Source of the DNA: Ypsolopha sequella
Taxonomy: Eukaryota; Arthropoda; Insecta; Lepidoptera; Ypsolophidae
NCBI GenBank assembly: GCA_934047225.1
Contig: OW203991.1
Location: forward strand, 5,580,001 to 5,644,000
Length of the DNA stretch: 64,000 nt
Reading direction: 5' to 3'
Under the pieces are notes generated by a model. The model was not told where the DNA came from and did no database searches. It saw nothing but the letters and a program-made list of their open reading frames with translations. This document shows, piece after piece, positions 33,879 to 44,585 of this stretch. Positions within the stretch are counted from its first letter, which is position 1; every line of letters begins with the position of its first letter. Made by a program: the position numbers and the translations under genes.

Positions 33879-34081
33879 GTGCGCGTTAGCATGGCGGCGG
33901 CGGTCATTCACCCCTTCTACCACTGTACTCGTTTTTGTGGTAGCGATGCTTCCATATGTTCCGCGTAACGTACGAAAGCAATGCCTCTAAGCGTACTATA
34001 GTAGCGGGGCCAATATGGCCGCTACTTTAGTACGACAGTACAAAAGGGGTGAATGACCTCTATTGCCATACTAACGCGCAC
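33879..34081. mobile_element. 203-bp GC-rich foldback MITE
   Basis: GTGCGCGTTAGCATGGC and GGTCATTCACCCCTT are mirrored by AAGGGGTGAATGACC and GCCATACTAACGCGCAC. An inner pair around GTAGCGATGCTTCC and GGCCGCTAC is weaker. One copy here; superfamily unknown. Confidence 0.75.
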
Positions 34082-34594
34082 CGAGTATAGGTACTTTAAT
34101 TTAGGTCAAGTCCAAATATTGGATATCAAGACTCTACGCAGTGCTCTGAAACGTTAAACTTGCATCCAAAATTAGACCACTTTTTGAATAGCACTTAAAA
34201 GGTCGTGTTTTGCGATATTCCGTATAAATTCAAATGCAGATCGTGTTAAAAAATTCACAAGATTCCATTTCTATGTAAATCTGTAATCCAAAACACTCTT
34301 ATAATTGGCACACTATATTATCTCTCTCCTGTTAGATTACTATTGAATCTACATTATTGAGCAAAATCATGCATATTTTAAAAATACAGGGGAAATTAAT
34401 ACAGTTTACAAAAAATGCAGCGGGTTGTGTCAGAGATACAACCGTGAATTATTTAAGTGGATACTTCTTATGTCGCCTTTCCTCAATCATAGAATAATAC
34501 ATAAAATGTTGGCTTTAGATATCCTACTAATGATCCTGTCAGTGATGGCAGCGCATTCGTTTACGATCAAAAAGCTTTAACTGTGCACGGTAAC
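34082..34594. other. No recognised feature
   Basis: AT-rich; lies downstream of the minus-strand gene and may be intergenic. Confidence 0.35.
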
Positions 34595-34892
34595 ATAGCT
34601 GATGCTGGGGGGCAAAACTGTGGAGGTACCACCAGCCTACTCGCAAACTCCCCCCAAGGTAGCCTACCATGCCTGGGACCGATTGATGGCAGTATATCCA
34701 TCCCCAATCGTCAGCCCTTATATTACGAAACAATCTGGTTACGGGCAGCGCGGTCACTGGTGAGAGGGTTTCGGCGCCACGCTCACGAACCCGTACGTGA
34801 GTAAGGGTGTTTTTTCCAGGAGAACCGCCAAGAGTGGCAAAATCTTGGTAAGACCTACATATGTCCAGTAATGGACGAACCGGGCTGATGGA
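34595..34892 (+). repeat. SINE-like family S1, old diverged copy
   Basis: Retains ATAGCTGATGCTGG, GGAGGTACCACC, CCTACCATGCCTGGGACCGA, GCAGTATATCCATCCC and TGTCCAGTAATGGACGAACC in family order, with many substitutions and a deletion of about 50 bp after the first hundred bases. No target duplication is recognisable. It lies just downstream of the terminal exon of the minus-strand gene. Confidence 0.7.
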
Positions 34893-35203
34893 TTAATAAT
34901 AATAAATAATGAACGAATGAAAAACGTAATAATCCATAATAAGAAATCAAACTATCCTTCGTTAATAAAAGACGTTTCGGAGGTGAAGTGCAAGTTCTGA
35001 ACATGCCCTACACACTTGATTCGTCCAAGCCTACACACGACATGCGAACAAAGAAATATCCACTCCAAAACATCCGCGCGCGTTGTTTGTGGCGGCCAGC
35101 TGAGACTAGTTACAATTCGTTACTCAATGTCACGCACGCGCATGGCGAGCTACGGTTGCGAAGACCAGTTATTATCGGATCAGTTTGTTCAATCAGTCAG
35201 GGT
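34893..35203 (-). other. Probable 3' untranslated region of the minus-strand gene
   Basis: Directly follows the stop codon at 35204-35206 in the direction of transcription and stays moderately GC- and CpG-rich (ACGCACGCGCATGGC, CATCCGCGCGCGTTG) to about 34985, after which it becomes AT-rich. I see no canonical AATAAA on the minus strand in this stretch, so the cleavage site is not located. The open frames on the plus strand here are not supported. Confidence 0.45.
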
Positions 35204-35418
35204 TTACATCATGAAGTCACCACAGTCGACTCCGAAGTCCCAGTCGTCCGAGGTGCCTGTAGCAGTGTCGTCATACTCAGCTAGGGCTTGCTCGTAGGCT
35301 GAGGCTTCGTATGCCGTGACGCCGTCGAGCATGGAGCAAGCTTGGGAGACGTTCGTGTGATGCATGATCGGCATGGCGTGGAGGGCGAAGTCATCGCCTT
35401 CTTGAGACCAGGTCAGGC
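35204..35418 (-). CDS. Terminal coding exon of an unidentified gene
   Basis: 215 bp in the coding frame on the minus strand, ending ATGATGTAA. The acceptor is CTCTCATTCCAG; the exon's first two bases complete an arginine codon with the last base of the exon at 37148. It encodes 70 full codons starting LTWSQEGDDFALHAMP, with no internal stop. The tail is acidic and aromatic (EYDD, TSDDWDFGVDCGDFMM at the end), without a membrane segment. GC content and codon choice (C/G at third positions) contrast sharply with the surrounding AT-rich sequence. I do not recognise the protein. The acidic end could act in binding or regulation, but that is a guess. The gene continues upstream through the exon at 37148-37327. 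Confidence 0.82.
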
Positions 35419-35567
35419 CTGGAATGAGAGCGTTGAAAGGTAAGATTTTTTGTCATGTATCTGACGATATAAAATTAATAAAACTTGGGCATTCGATGAA
35501 AATCAGCGTCGTGGCTACAGCTGCAACATTATGCTGAGCGGGAACGGCTTAGAGCATTATATGGTCT

Positions 35568-35705
35568 AAGACAAGACAAGACATGACAAATACTCTTTAT
35601 TGTACACCAAAGTTAATAAAATAAGGTAAAAGAACAAACTTATGAGAGAAGGTAACAAATGGCGGCCTTATCACTTATAGCGATTTCTTCCAGACAACCT
35701 TTGGG
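35568..35705 (-). repeat. LINE 3' end relic with (TCTTG)-type tail
   Basis: Read on the minus strand it runs AAGGTTGTCTGGAAGAAATC, ATAAGGCCGCCATTTG and TACAATAAAGAGTATTTGTC, ending in TCTTGTCTTGTCTT. The AATAAAG with a short tandem tail instead of poly(A) is what I associate with CR1-like LINE ends in Lepidoptera. No coding part remains. Confidence 0.6.
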
Positions 35706-36187
35706 TGGAAATTAATCGTTGGAAAAATTAACGCGAAGGTGGTGCACAAAATGAATAATAATAATCAAATGGATAGCAAAATACCTAAAATAAATACACA
35801 AGTATAACAGTGTACATACAAATACATATAATACGATAAATATATACACTAATATATAATAAAAATAAATACTATAATACGTAAACCAAAAGTAAATAAA
35901 TATTAGTGGCAGAAGTAGGGATTTAACTAACATTTACAAAGAAAGAAAATTATTTTTAAGTAATCTTTTGAAAAAAAGCAACGCGCACGTTTAATAGCAA
36001 GCTTTTTGGTATCATTTAGTTTTTAAGTAGTTGAAATATAAATAAGGTCTTATATATATTATCATCATCGACTATTTATTACAGAACATTATCTGTGCCT
36101 GGAGTCAATTAAATATATTTAAAGTAACATCTTCCCTTGAAAATGGTGTAAAATCCGAAACCGGTTGGGAGAAAATATAAATAAAAA

Positions 36188-37017
36188 AAACCGGCCAGAC
36201 TCGAATTCAGATTCAAAATTCAAATTCAAATTCAAATTACTCGGTTCCGTATTGTGGATGATAAATTCAATTTTGTAATTTTTTTCGTGAATTTCTCAAC
36301 TGCTTTATTTTTCCTGCAATCTTTACGTAAACACATATTGCCATGACTTTTTTCATATTTTTCAGTCCCCCAGTTTTGGAGATAAGAGGGGCATGCATTT
36401 TTTAATGGTTTTTCAAGGATTTCTCGAAATAGATGCAATCAAATAAAGACAAACTATATATTTTTACAATCAACTTTTTAATACCTACAATTTGATACCC
36501 ATATTGTATTTATTACAAAATATATTTTTTCATTTATTTTACTTCTTTTTTCATACTTCTCATTTGTGCTCAAATTTTTTAAATCGCTATAGTTTTCCTG
36601 TAATTCACCAGTTTTGATCTATAATCAAACATTTTTATATTTTTCGTTCTACCAGTTTCGGAGTTTCGGACATACATATTTTTGTGTTTTTTTTTTAAAG
36701 ATTTCTCGAAACCAGTGCCAGTAAATTTAGTAAAAGTATATATTTTTACAATAAACTCTTTAATACGAGTATTTACCATTTGATATCCATTTTGTATTTT
36801 TTGGGATAATATTTTTTATTTTTCTCACTTTTGTTTTGGAAATATTTTGAACAATTTAAAATTTTTCTATTTTTTTGTTACACCGTAATATGTGGGCAAA
36901 TAAATGCAATTTTAACGTTGCTAAAGTTATGAGGCTGTGACTTACATACGGACGGACGGACAACGGAGTCTTACCATAAAGGTTTCTTTGTACCTTTTAG
37001 GTACTACGGGACCCTAA
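36188..37017 (+). repeat. Lepidopteran GGGTTCCGTA repeat (type A), copy 1
   Basis: Starts AACCGGCCAGACTCG and ends GGTACTACGGGACCCTAAA. Characteristic inner blocks are CGGTTCCGTATTGTGGATG, GATTTCTCGAAATAGATGCA, CAGTGCCAGTAAAT, TATGAGGCTGTGACTTACAT and ACGGACGGACAACGGAGTC. Related copies occur at 45830-46040 (minus), 48459-49408 and 52238-54603. The family is abundant in moths; I do not know its transposition class. Confidence 0.8.
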
Positions 37018-37147
37018 ACAAGTGAAACATCTTTCAAGTGCTTTTAATTCAAGATGTGTTTCAAGTTTCACCAAAAGCCTACTATTTGTATTTTTTTTTC
37101 TTTTAGTCGATGGTCAAGTGTCTCAACAGCCGTATAAAAATACTCAC

Positions 37148-37327
37148 GTCCACTCCAGACTCCGTTGGGCAGCGTGACCCAGCCCCAGCCCTGGCCCCAG
37201 GCGAGCTCGTGCCCCAGCTGGCCTGCCAGTGGAACCTGCCGCTTGATGACGGCCACCAGCCCTCGCCCGTCCATCGCGCCGGCCGTCGAGTTGCGGTTGT
37301 ATCGGTATGCCATGTCCGTGGAAGATG
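37148..37327 (-). CDS. Penultimate coding exon of the unidentified gene
   Basis: 180 bp on the minus strand between acceptor GTCCGTTCCAG and donor GTGAGTA. Two bases complete a codon begun upstream, 59 full codons follow (SSTDMAYRYNRNSTAGAMDG, then RGLVAVIKRQVPLAGQ, a GHELAWGQGWGWV stretch and TLPNGVWSG), and one base carries into the next exon. The Trp/Gly-rich run and the basic IKRQ are the visible hallmarks; no signal peptide or membrane helix is seen. GC content is about twice that of the flanks. The preceding exon was not found in the window, which could mean a long intron extending beyond 64 kb or a diverged exon. Family unknown; confident only that it is a real coding exon. Confidence 0.82.
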
Positions 37328-38169
37328 CTGGAACGGACAGACATCTGGTTAGGTTAAGGTTTCTACCAACGCCAACGACCTTGAACTAAGTAACTTTGTA
37401 ACCATTTTATACGGTAACTATAGCAACCATATATATTTTCAACAGAAGAAAAATACGTAGTAATCTGCATGATACAAATAGTGATGTGGTTTTTCCTGAA
37501 TTTCATTATAACATACAGAAATGAAGCAAGAAAATTCTAAGTTTACCCTTATTTCTCCATTTTTTATTCACTTGTAACAACATAACTGCTGCAGTTTTTA
37601 TCGAAACAGTGTGAAAATTTATAAACTTCTAGACAAAATAATATAAAATGATTTGGTTTTCTCAGTTCTTGGAAATTTGTTTCATTTTGGATAAAATAAA
37701 TTAAAAACACACTATTTTCGCACTTATCAGCCGCAGCGACTGACGTAACAGCCATGTTGCAGTGCGAGCTGATAAGGACTTTATTTTAATATGTTTTTGT
37801 TAGAAATTTCAACCAGCACGAATCGAGTTGCTAATTATTCCGACGACAATGCTAAAGTTCAGTCCTGCTCTAACACGTTTGTTTTTTGACTCTTTATCTT
37901 GCTCTAATCAGATGCCGCGCACGCAAAAGTTCAGTTATTTAGAAATCGCGGCTCCATTACGACATTAACCATAATTTGTAGTAAGGCTTTTTTGTAGATA
38001 ATAATGAGATCTTTTATTGTGTGAAAGATTAATTTATTCCGTGTCCGAGCGAATTGAGTGTACACAATGAAATCAGGTACCTAAAGATATATATATTTTT
38101 GAGTAAAGATATAAAATTTCGATAATCCATAAATGCTTAATTCGTCAGAAAAACATGATTAACTATATA
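37328..38169. other. Intron or upstream sequence of the minus-strand gene
   Basis: No further exon with good splice sites was found. 37720-37830 contains words of repeat X (GTAACAGCC, AGTGCGAGCTGATA, CGAGTTGCTAATT). Confidence 0.4.
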
Positions 38170-38426
38170 CAAGGTGACTTTTTGATCATCGTCCAAATTC
38201 ATACTGGTGGCTTGGTAAGTGATCAGTATCATGGATCAATAACAATTTTGGTGAAATTCGTAAAATGAAATTTCGACTGCCCATAGTGATTCACTCGGGA
38301 CTGGAACTGGATTTCTATGGGAAGCCGAAATTTTACGAATTTCACAAAAATTGTTACTGATCCAAGATACTGATCACATATCAAGCCTCCAGTATGAATT
38401 TGGACGATGATCAAAAAGTCACCTTG
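38170..38426. mobile_element. Palindromic TA-flanked MITE (CAAGGTGAC family), copy 3
   Basis: CAAGGTGACTTTTTGATC to GATCAAAAAGTCACCTTG, TA on both sides. Carries the GGTGGCTTGGTAAGTGATC variant on the left; a few bases are deleted in the right arm. Confidence 0.85.
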
Positions 38427-38727
38427 TATATATTTCCCAGAATTTTCTAGTAGCCAGTTTGGCCTACAAATCGAGCTAAATATACGCAATTTTACCAAAT
38501 CCACGCATATTCAAACCTTAAGGCTACATATAACGTCAGATTGAGCGCCTCATTTTGCATCAATCAGAACTGAACTCTATGACGTTTCCTTTTAGTTTAA
38601 AATAGCGCACTCTCGCCGTGGCTGTTACGATCACGAAGAAACACGCGTTCACGAAAAACTGCATTTTTTTCAATAACCCAGCTTCTAAATATATATATAG
38701 ATAGCACGCATTTGGTGTGTATCGGTT
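38427..38727. other. No recognised feature
   Basis: Contains a moderately GC-rich stretch around 38560-38650 without a coding signal. Confidence 0.35.
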
Positions 38728-39238
38728 TTAAGACTGTACCTGAGCCTAGAGCATGACCAACTCCAGGCTATCCAGGATTCGTTTGAAGAAATTCGGACTC
38801 TCCTTGTATTGAAAAAAATATATTTGGTTTATTAATCTTTTCTCTAGGGATCTTACGTATAAACAATGTACTAAGATTTATACTTTTGTCAAAAAAAAAA
38901 ATGTTTTGCAACCTCTTTTTTTGGTTTTCAAACGTTCGCTTTCAGAACACGGTTAAGAGATCAACTTGTTTTTTCTTTTTCATAAAATAGGTAATAGAAA
39001 TATGAAGGTATATCACCTAAATTCAATATTTTTTTCCCTACAAAATATTTCAGTATTAGCTAAAAACACACTAATTTGTTGTTTCGCTGCGTGATCACTA
39101 GTATTACGCGTCTAAGAAAAAGAGGCCAAAGAGCCAACATATAATCGCTTCTATGAAAAGCAAATAAAGTTTTTGCCATTAGACTTATTGTGCTGGACGG
39201 GTAATAAAAAAAGTTGCTAGAGTATGCCATCTTCTTAA
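38728..39238 (+). mobile_element. TTAA-bounded 500-bp repeat R3, copy 2
   Basis: Direct copy of 16856-17362 with few substitutions, TTAA at both borders (38728-38731 and 39235-39238). High similarity over the full length with identical end points supports a mobile unit rather than a segmental duplication. Confidence 0.68.
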
Positions 39239-39457
39239 GTATTGGAATTACGAATTCTACTATGATTCTGAACAAAATTATCAAAAACTTCATTTCAAGT
39301 TTAGCCTGTGAAGAGAAGACAGCTTTTTAAAAGCTTTAAGAAGTTCTTCAAGATACCTTTTGGCTTAGCGTAATGGTAAGTTTGTTTTTAAAGAAAAGAT
39401 TTTTAGTACCTTCAAACAGTAAAATTAATAGTTTCCGTAACCGTATATTACCGTATA

Positions 39458-40467
39458 CAGGGTGGAAAAAATGAAAGGGCCCTGGAGGGGAACTACCTTA
39501 AATCCTTTAGTTAGCTCATTTTACTGAAAGGAAACATTCCTTTATTTTTTAAAAGAAACAAAACTGCATTCAAAGATCTTCTAAAATTTGCTTGTCTCAC
39601 CCGGGAACTGTACCAACTAAAAATTAAAAAAATAAACCCTCGCTATTTTATTATACGAATCGGTAGGATTATTGTTCAGGATAAAATTTGTCTACTAAAC
39701 TAAAGTCTTACACTCATCTGTTGTACGAGATACCTATGAAATTGAATATTTATTACAAGTTCTTTATTAACAATACCTAGTACTGTTCACTTGTAAAGTA
39801 ATAATTATACGCCATTATTACACAATGACAGCACGGAATGAAAGCAAAACAAAACAACATTTTAATTTCGAACGAAATTTATGGTTCGAACTTCAAATTT
39901 GTTGCTCCGCGTTGCAAAAAAAATACATTCCTTTTTTAAACTTTTCATCAGTACGCCTAGTGCAAGAAGTAATTGTGCTCTGCATACATTTATTATTACC
40001 ATTTAACGATTTTCTTATTGAAGTCTTCAACAAGGTACTTAAGATAAATAATATTAGCAAGCTTGTACTTCATACGATGTCTTTGGATGTAAGAGAGATA
40101 AGAAAATTAGAACGTTTCATTTACTTGTTACAAGTGAACAGTACTAGGTATTGTTAACAAAGAACTTGTAATAAATATTTAATTTCATGAGTATCTCATA
40201 CAACAGATGAGTGTAAGACCAAATGTTTATTAGACAAATTTTATTCTGAACAATAATCCTACCGATTCGTATGATAAAATAGCGAGGGTTTATTTTTTAA
40301 ATTTTTAGTTATTTCGATTCCCGGGTGAGACAAGCGAATTTCAGAATATCTTTGAATGCAGTTTTGTTTCTTTTAAAAAATAAAGGAATGTTTCCTTTCA
40401 GTAAAATGAGCTAACTAAACGATTTAAGGTAGCTCCCCTCCAGGGCCCTTAAATTTTTTCCACCCTG
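39458..40467. mobile_element. 1-kb element with about 330-bp terminal inverted repeats, copy 2
   Basis: Nearly base-for-base the same as 13180-14187: CAGGGTGG and CCACCCTG ends, TA flanks, the same arms and the same centre. Flanking sequences differ outside the ends, so both are independent insertions. The open frame at 39825-40157 spans the arm/centre boundary and is not considered a gene. Confidence 0.85.
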
Positions 40468-40508
40468 TATAACCGTAATATTAGGCCTATTGCCCTAAAA
40501 CAATTGTT

Positions 40509-41160
40509 CAGAATAAAATGTATATTTTGGAACGCATCCATCAATGGTCTATATATTTTGTCTATGGACTTGGAGCTGTCAAAATACGAGGGACGTGGAC
40601 ATTTTTTGGTATAGATCGCGGACGATTTTAATATGTGTTAGATTAAGGGATATTAACGGCAAATCGGTGCGGACATCGTAAGAAACAGTATTCAGTCAAG
40701 GGCTGACAATATTTTGGCGTGAAGGCCACTTTTTAGTGAATTTCCTGTGTGTGTGTGACATAACCTGTGTCCACGCGGCTTCTGACAAGTGGACTTGTTA
40801 ATTACTATTTCTGGGTTGGATGCATCCCGGGTTAGGAGGGTTGTGTTTAGATTCATCGTGGAAGGTGATCTACGTGTCACATCACCGGAACGTCTTGGAG
40901 TCCACGTGCAGAGGGTCTTCATGCGTGGACCAGCAGATGACGTCATCATACAACTGTCTGGTAGGACGTTTTATATTAAATATTGTAGGATATAAGATAC
41001 TTGTATACTATAAATCTGGGACAGCTTATGGGCCCCTGTTCCAGCTGCAAGTATCACCCTTTAGCATACAATTAGTGGTGTCTGAGCGTGGTTATGGAAT
41101 CCTCGCACCAGTGACGCCGATGCCCGTCACTAGTCAGTATTACCACTTTTTATATGCTAC
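40509..41160 (+). repeat. Dispersed repeat R2, copy 1
   Basis: About 650 bp shared with 58578-59255: AGAATAAAATGTATATTTT, TTGGAGCTGTCAAAA, TGTGTGACATAACCTG, CAAGTGGACTTGTTAATTAC, GGAACG, CTTGGAGTCCAC, ATGGGCCCCTGTTCCAGCTG. Near its right end (41082-41136) it carries an antisense piece of SINE-like family S1 (CCTCGCACCAGTGACGCCGA). The 129-codon frame at 40820-41209 is not kept in the other copy, so I do not call a gene. Confidence 0.7.
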
Positions 41161-41312
41161 AATTTCTGGTAGAAACGAGCGTTTTTATCAATCAACAATT
41201 ATACACTAATTTAGATTAGTAATTTAATCATCAAAAGGAGCCCGAGCGCTAGCGAGTGCACTAAAAATACTAGGGAAATGACAAATCACCGGCGCCTCTT
41301 CCCAGCGTCATC

Positions 41313-41816
41313 TAGGGTTGCCAGATGTCCGGTTTTGAATGGCTGCCCGGTCTAGAACATTTTGGAAAACCGGACAATAGAATGTCCGGTTATTTTGAAA
41401 ATACACAATATACAAGTGACTTTTTGATCATCGTCCAAATTCATACTGGTGACTTGGTAAGTGATCAGTATCATGGATCAATAACAATTTTTGTAAAATA
41501 CGTAAAATGAAATTTCGACTCCCCATAGTGATTTACTCGGAACTGGAAGTGAATTTCTATGGGAAGTCGAAATTTCATCCAAATTACACAAAAAGTGTTA
41601 TTGATCCAAGATACTGATCACTTATCAAGCCTCCAGTATGAATTTGGACGATGATCAAAAAGTCACCTTGTATATACTTCACGGGATGGTACAATAATAT
41701 GTGTGCAGTGTTCCCGTCTCCAATGCCTTTGTAGAAGGAATTTTTATCGTAATGGGTAATATATGGACTGATGAAAAAATGTTCGGTTTTTTTATCTCGG
41801 CCATCTGGCAACCCTA
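41313..41816. mobile_element. Non-autonomous hAT element with perfect 8-bp duplication, containing a nested MITE
   Basis: GCGTCATC flanks the element at 41305-41312 and 41817-41824. Ends TAGGGTTGCCAGATG and CATCTGGCAACCCTA form a 15-bp terminal inverted repeat. Subterminal GTCCGGTT / AACCGGAC words follow on the left. Subtracting the nested 258-bp MITE (41413-41670) leaves an element of about 244 bp. No transposase. Confidence 0.85.
41413..41670. mobile_element. Palindromic TA-flanked MITE (CAAGGTGAC family), copy 4, nested
   Basis: CAAGTGACTTTTTGATCATC to AAAAAGTCACCTTG with TA flanks. One G of the left terminus is lost. It sits inside the hAT element at 41313, so it arrived later. Confidence 0.85.
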
Positions 41817-41824
41817 GCGTCATC

Positions 41825-42760
41825 CGAAAATGATTCTACTGACAAAGTTATTTCTCTTAAGGCGCTTAATATCGCCAAATGGCGTACTTTCTAAAGCCTA
41901 CTCCTCTTTTATGGGCAAACCAAAAATATTGAAAAAATGTATTATGGATTATGAACTCTAGGACAATATATGCAACATTTTTTTTTTTCGTACCACCAAA
42001 ACTTCTATATGAAAATTTGTTTTAACTGAATGGTATTTTTTGGATTAAATTCCCTACTGCTCCCAAGTGGCTTGGTCGATTTAATTCATTTATACTTTGA
42101 TAAATAGATAAACTTGATAACCATAAACAAAACATAGGATTATTCAATCCAACAATCACGTCCATGTGAAAAGTATTATTTTCTCATATTTTGCCCTATC
42201 AAGGACGCAGCGAGCGTCGTAACAGCCACCACGCAATAGAATGTCGTTGGCTGATATGAACGTTATTTCAATGTCGTTTCCGTCGATATTCGTACTGACA
42301 AACATCGAGCTGCTAATTTGGAGACGGTAATCGCCTTAAATGGTATGTTTAAAAGTTATAAAAAAAAATACATATTGTTAGTTAATCTATAAAGAACAAC
42401 TTCATTTAAGGAAATTATTATTCTCGCGTACAAGAAACAGCATGAAAATATTGTTCAAAGCCGAGCTATTTTTAGACTAAAATTAAGTAAATTTGGTTAT
42501 TTCTTTGAAACCTCTAAAGGTATTTGTATTTCTTGCACTAAAATACAAGAAAAATTATTTATGATTTTTTTTCCATCCATTGCATCGCGTGCATGTGAAA
42601 TGTATTATTTCTCCTATTTTGCGCTATCCGGAGACCCAGCGACGTCGTAATGCAGTGCGCGCTGATATGAACGTTATTTCAATATAGTTTCTGTCGATAT
42701 TTGTACCCACACAGGTTAAATCCGGACCGTGAGTGGCTACCTGCCCCCTAATAATATACT
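41825..42760 (+). repeat. Repeat X pieces
   Basis: 42155-42345 (GTCCATGTGAAAAGTATTAT, GTCGTAACAGCCACC, AACATCGAGCTGCTAATTTG) and 42420-42730 (CGAGCTATTTTTAGACTAAA, CTTGCACTAAAATACAAG, GTCGATATTTGTACCC) correspond to 18770-18950 and 18120-18400, in reversed order. They could be two tandem insertions or parts of one rearranged element. No gene. Confidence 0.6.
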
Positions 42761-44336
42761 TTTGTTCGAAAATCATACTGGCCACCATAAGCAGAATTGA
42801 ACAAAAAGAAAAAAAGCGTTTACAAAGAATGTGAAACAAAAGACGGTGTTTGGTGCTGTGATTGTCAGTGAATTTTATTGAATTTATTAATGTTGATAAA
42901 AAATATCGAGCTTTTTATTGTCTCGCAGAAGATGTGAAAAGTAGAGTATGCTCCTCTGGAATAAAGCCTGTCTTTGTCTTGGGCAGCTTGAACCCCTCGC
43001 TTTACTCAGGACTCTATATAACTCCCTCGCTACGCTCAGGAGTTAACTCTAGAGTCCCTCGTTACGCTCAGGGTTCAATATGCCGCCCGTGACGTAAGAC
43101 ACTGCTTTATTCCCTTAGTGCATAATCTACTATTATTTTTTACAGAAAGGGTCATTGAACCTTTATTTATATTGAGCACTTACCGTGTCTTCAGTATGAA
43201 TTTGACTGTATAAATAAACGTCACCTTGTATACAGTAACTTATATTTTTCCTCCACTTATGTACAGAAGGTCGCAGAAAAATTTAATGAGAAAATATAAC
43301 GCGCATAAATCTACTTTCCACACCTAAGCACTTTCAAGGGTCCTTTAGCTTTCTTAAGAAAATAGAAGACGCCATTTTAACGGCCCTGTAGGGTTCTGTT
43401 GGTAAAAAAAAGGGAAATAGCTGACCATATAATAAATTTACGAGGGTAGTAAGGACTGTGCGGTACCTATCTAAGACTTGGAAAATTGAAACCCCTGGAG
43501 GGTTCCTTGTTAAATGAGTTTCGGGTTTCGTTTTTAGGTTCCGTAGTGCCTAGTGCAGGTGATGATTCATTTTTATTATCTCTGTCTTTGATTAAAGAGT
43601 TTGCAATAAACAAATATGCTTGTTTTTTTTTTAATATGTATATTTTTGTATTAATTAGGCCCCTCATATTTTACATTAAAATCGCAAAGCTCGATGTAAA
43701 GCTGCATTTTTGGTATGTTATTTGGACACGTTAAGAAAGTGTGATCCTATGTTTTGCAAAAAAAAAATTGTGCTAGCTGCGTAATACGTAAAAAACTGCA
43801 AAATTTTCAGACTTTTTTCAATTTTTGCAATTTAACTCACAAGCCATGCTTTTTTTGACATTAGGTATCGTTACCATTTTTGAAGATCATTAAATTTGTG
43901 ACAAATTAAGCCTATCCACAAGTCCGTGTGTCGAATACATATATTTTTAATAGCACAACTAAATTGGCTACTTCACAAAAAAAAAAAAAACTAGTTTTGC
44001 TTTTGTTTTCAGCCAAATATCGGCACAACCGCGCATCCTACGAAAACATTACAAAACCATACTTGTAAATGGACTTATTGACATTCAATATGCGTGTCTA
44101 TTTACCTATGTTATGTTCAGATTTATAAAAAGTTAAGAGCCCGGTCTGCAATGATAACAACTTTGATATATAACTGACCTGTTTATAATGAACCCATATT
44201 ACATAAATAAATATATTTATATTTCTAGTATTATGTTAAATATTATTCTGGCCTTTATCGCGATGTTTTTGTAAAAACCACAGACATACACTAGCTCATT
44301 TTGGCCTTCTAATTGAAGGCCTATTTATTTGATTAA
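42761..44336. other. Repeat fragments, no gene recognised
   Basis: 42950-43130 has CCCTCGCTACGCTCAGG-type blocks and CATAATCTACTATTATT, related in style to the 400-bp repeat. 43160-43230 has a decayed CACCTTGTATA MITE end. 43385-43560 has GGTTCCG-type fragments. The open frames are unsupported. Confidence 0.4.
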
Positions 44337-44585
44337 ATGAGGCCTCCCTCATACCACTCTTGGCGGTCCTCAGTCATCCTCATCCAGCCGCCACCCGCAA
44401 CGTCCTTCAGATCGTCAGTCCAGCGGGCACGAGGGCGGCCTACGCTACGCGTGCTGTACGTGGTCTCCATTCCAATGCCTTACAGCCCCAACGGTCATCA
44501 CGTCGGCGACAAATATGGCCAGTCCACTGCCACTTCAACTTACTGATTCGGCAGGTCACCGGTCAGATATGTCGGTCACCTTCAA
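44337..44585 (-). pseudogene. RTE-type LINE fragment, antisense
   Basis: The reverse complement matches the RTE fragment at 2078-2445: ACTGACGATCTGAAGGACGT, GGCGGCTGGATGAGGATGAC and AACGGCCATATTTGTCGCC-like blocks, encoding ARWTDDLKDVAGGGWMRMTE with a frame break upstream. Both ends are broken and there is no tail, so it was truncated after insertion or rearranged. Confidence 0.8.

Larger units (their letters stand above)
35419..37147 (-). other. Intron between the two terminal exons
   Basis: 1729 bp, beginning (minus strand) GTGAGTAT and ending CATTCCAG, a normal GT-AG intron in phase 1. It contains a decayed LINE 3' end (35568-35705) and a copy of the GGGTTCCGTA repeat (36188-37017); the rest is AT-rich. 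Confidence 0.75.

Noticed and set aside
35016..35297. Plus-strand open frames (98 and 93 codons) over the terminal exon
   Set aside because: They are antisense to the spliced minus-strand exon and its 3' untranslated region, whose splice sites and stop give a better explanation.
37110..37389. Plus-strand and alternative minus-strand frames over the penultimate exon
   Set aside because: High GC content keeps several frames open; only the minus-strand frame with matching splice phases joins to the terminal exon.
39825..40157. 110-codon open frame inside the 1-kb inverted-repeat element
   Set aside because: It spans an arm and the unique centre, has a different start in the sister copy at 13603, and shows no transposase motif. 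Open by chance in an AT-rich foldback.
40820..41209. 129-codon open frame in repeat R2
   Set aside because: The frame is not preserved in the second R2 copy and includes an antisense SINE piece.
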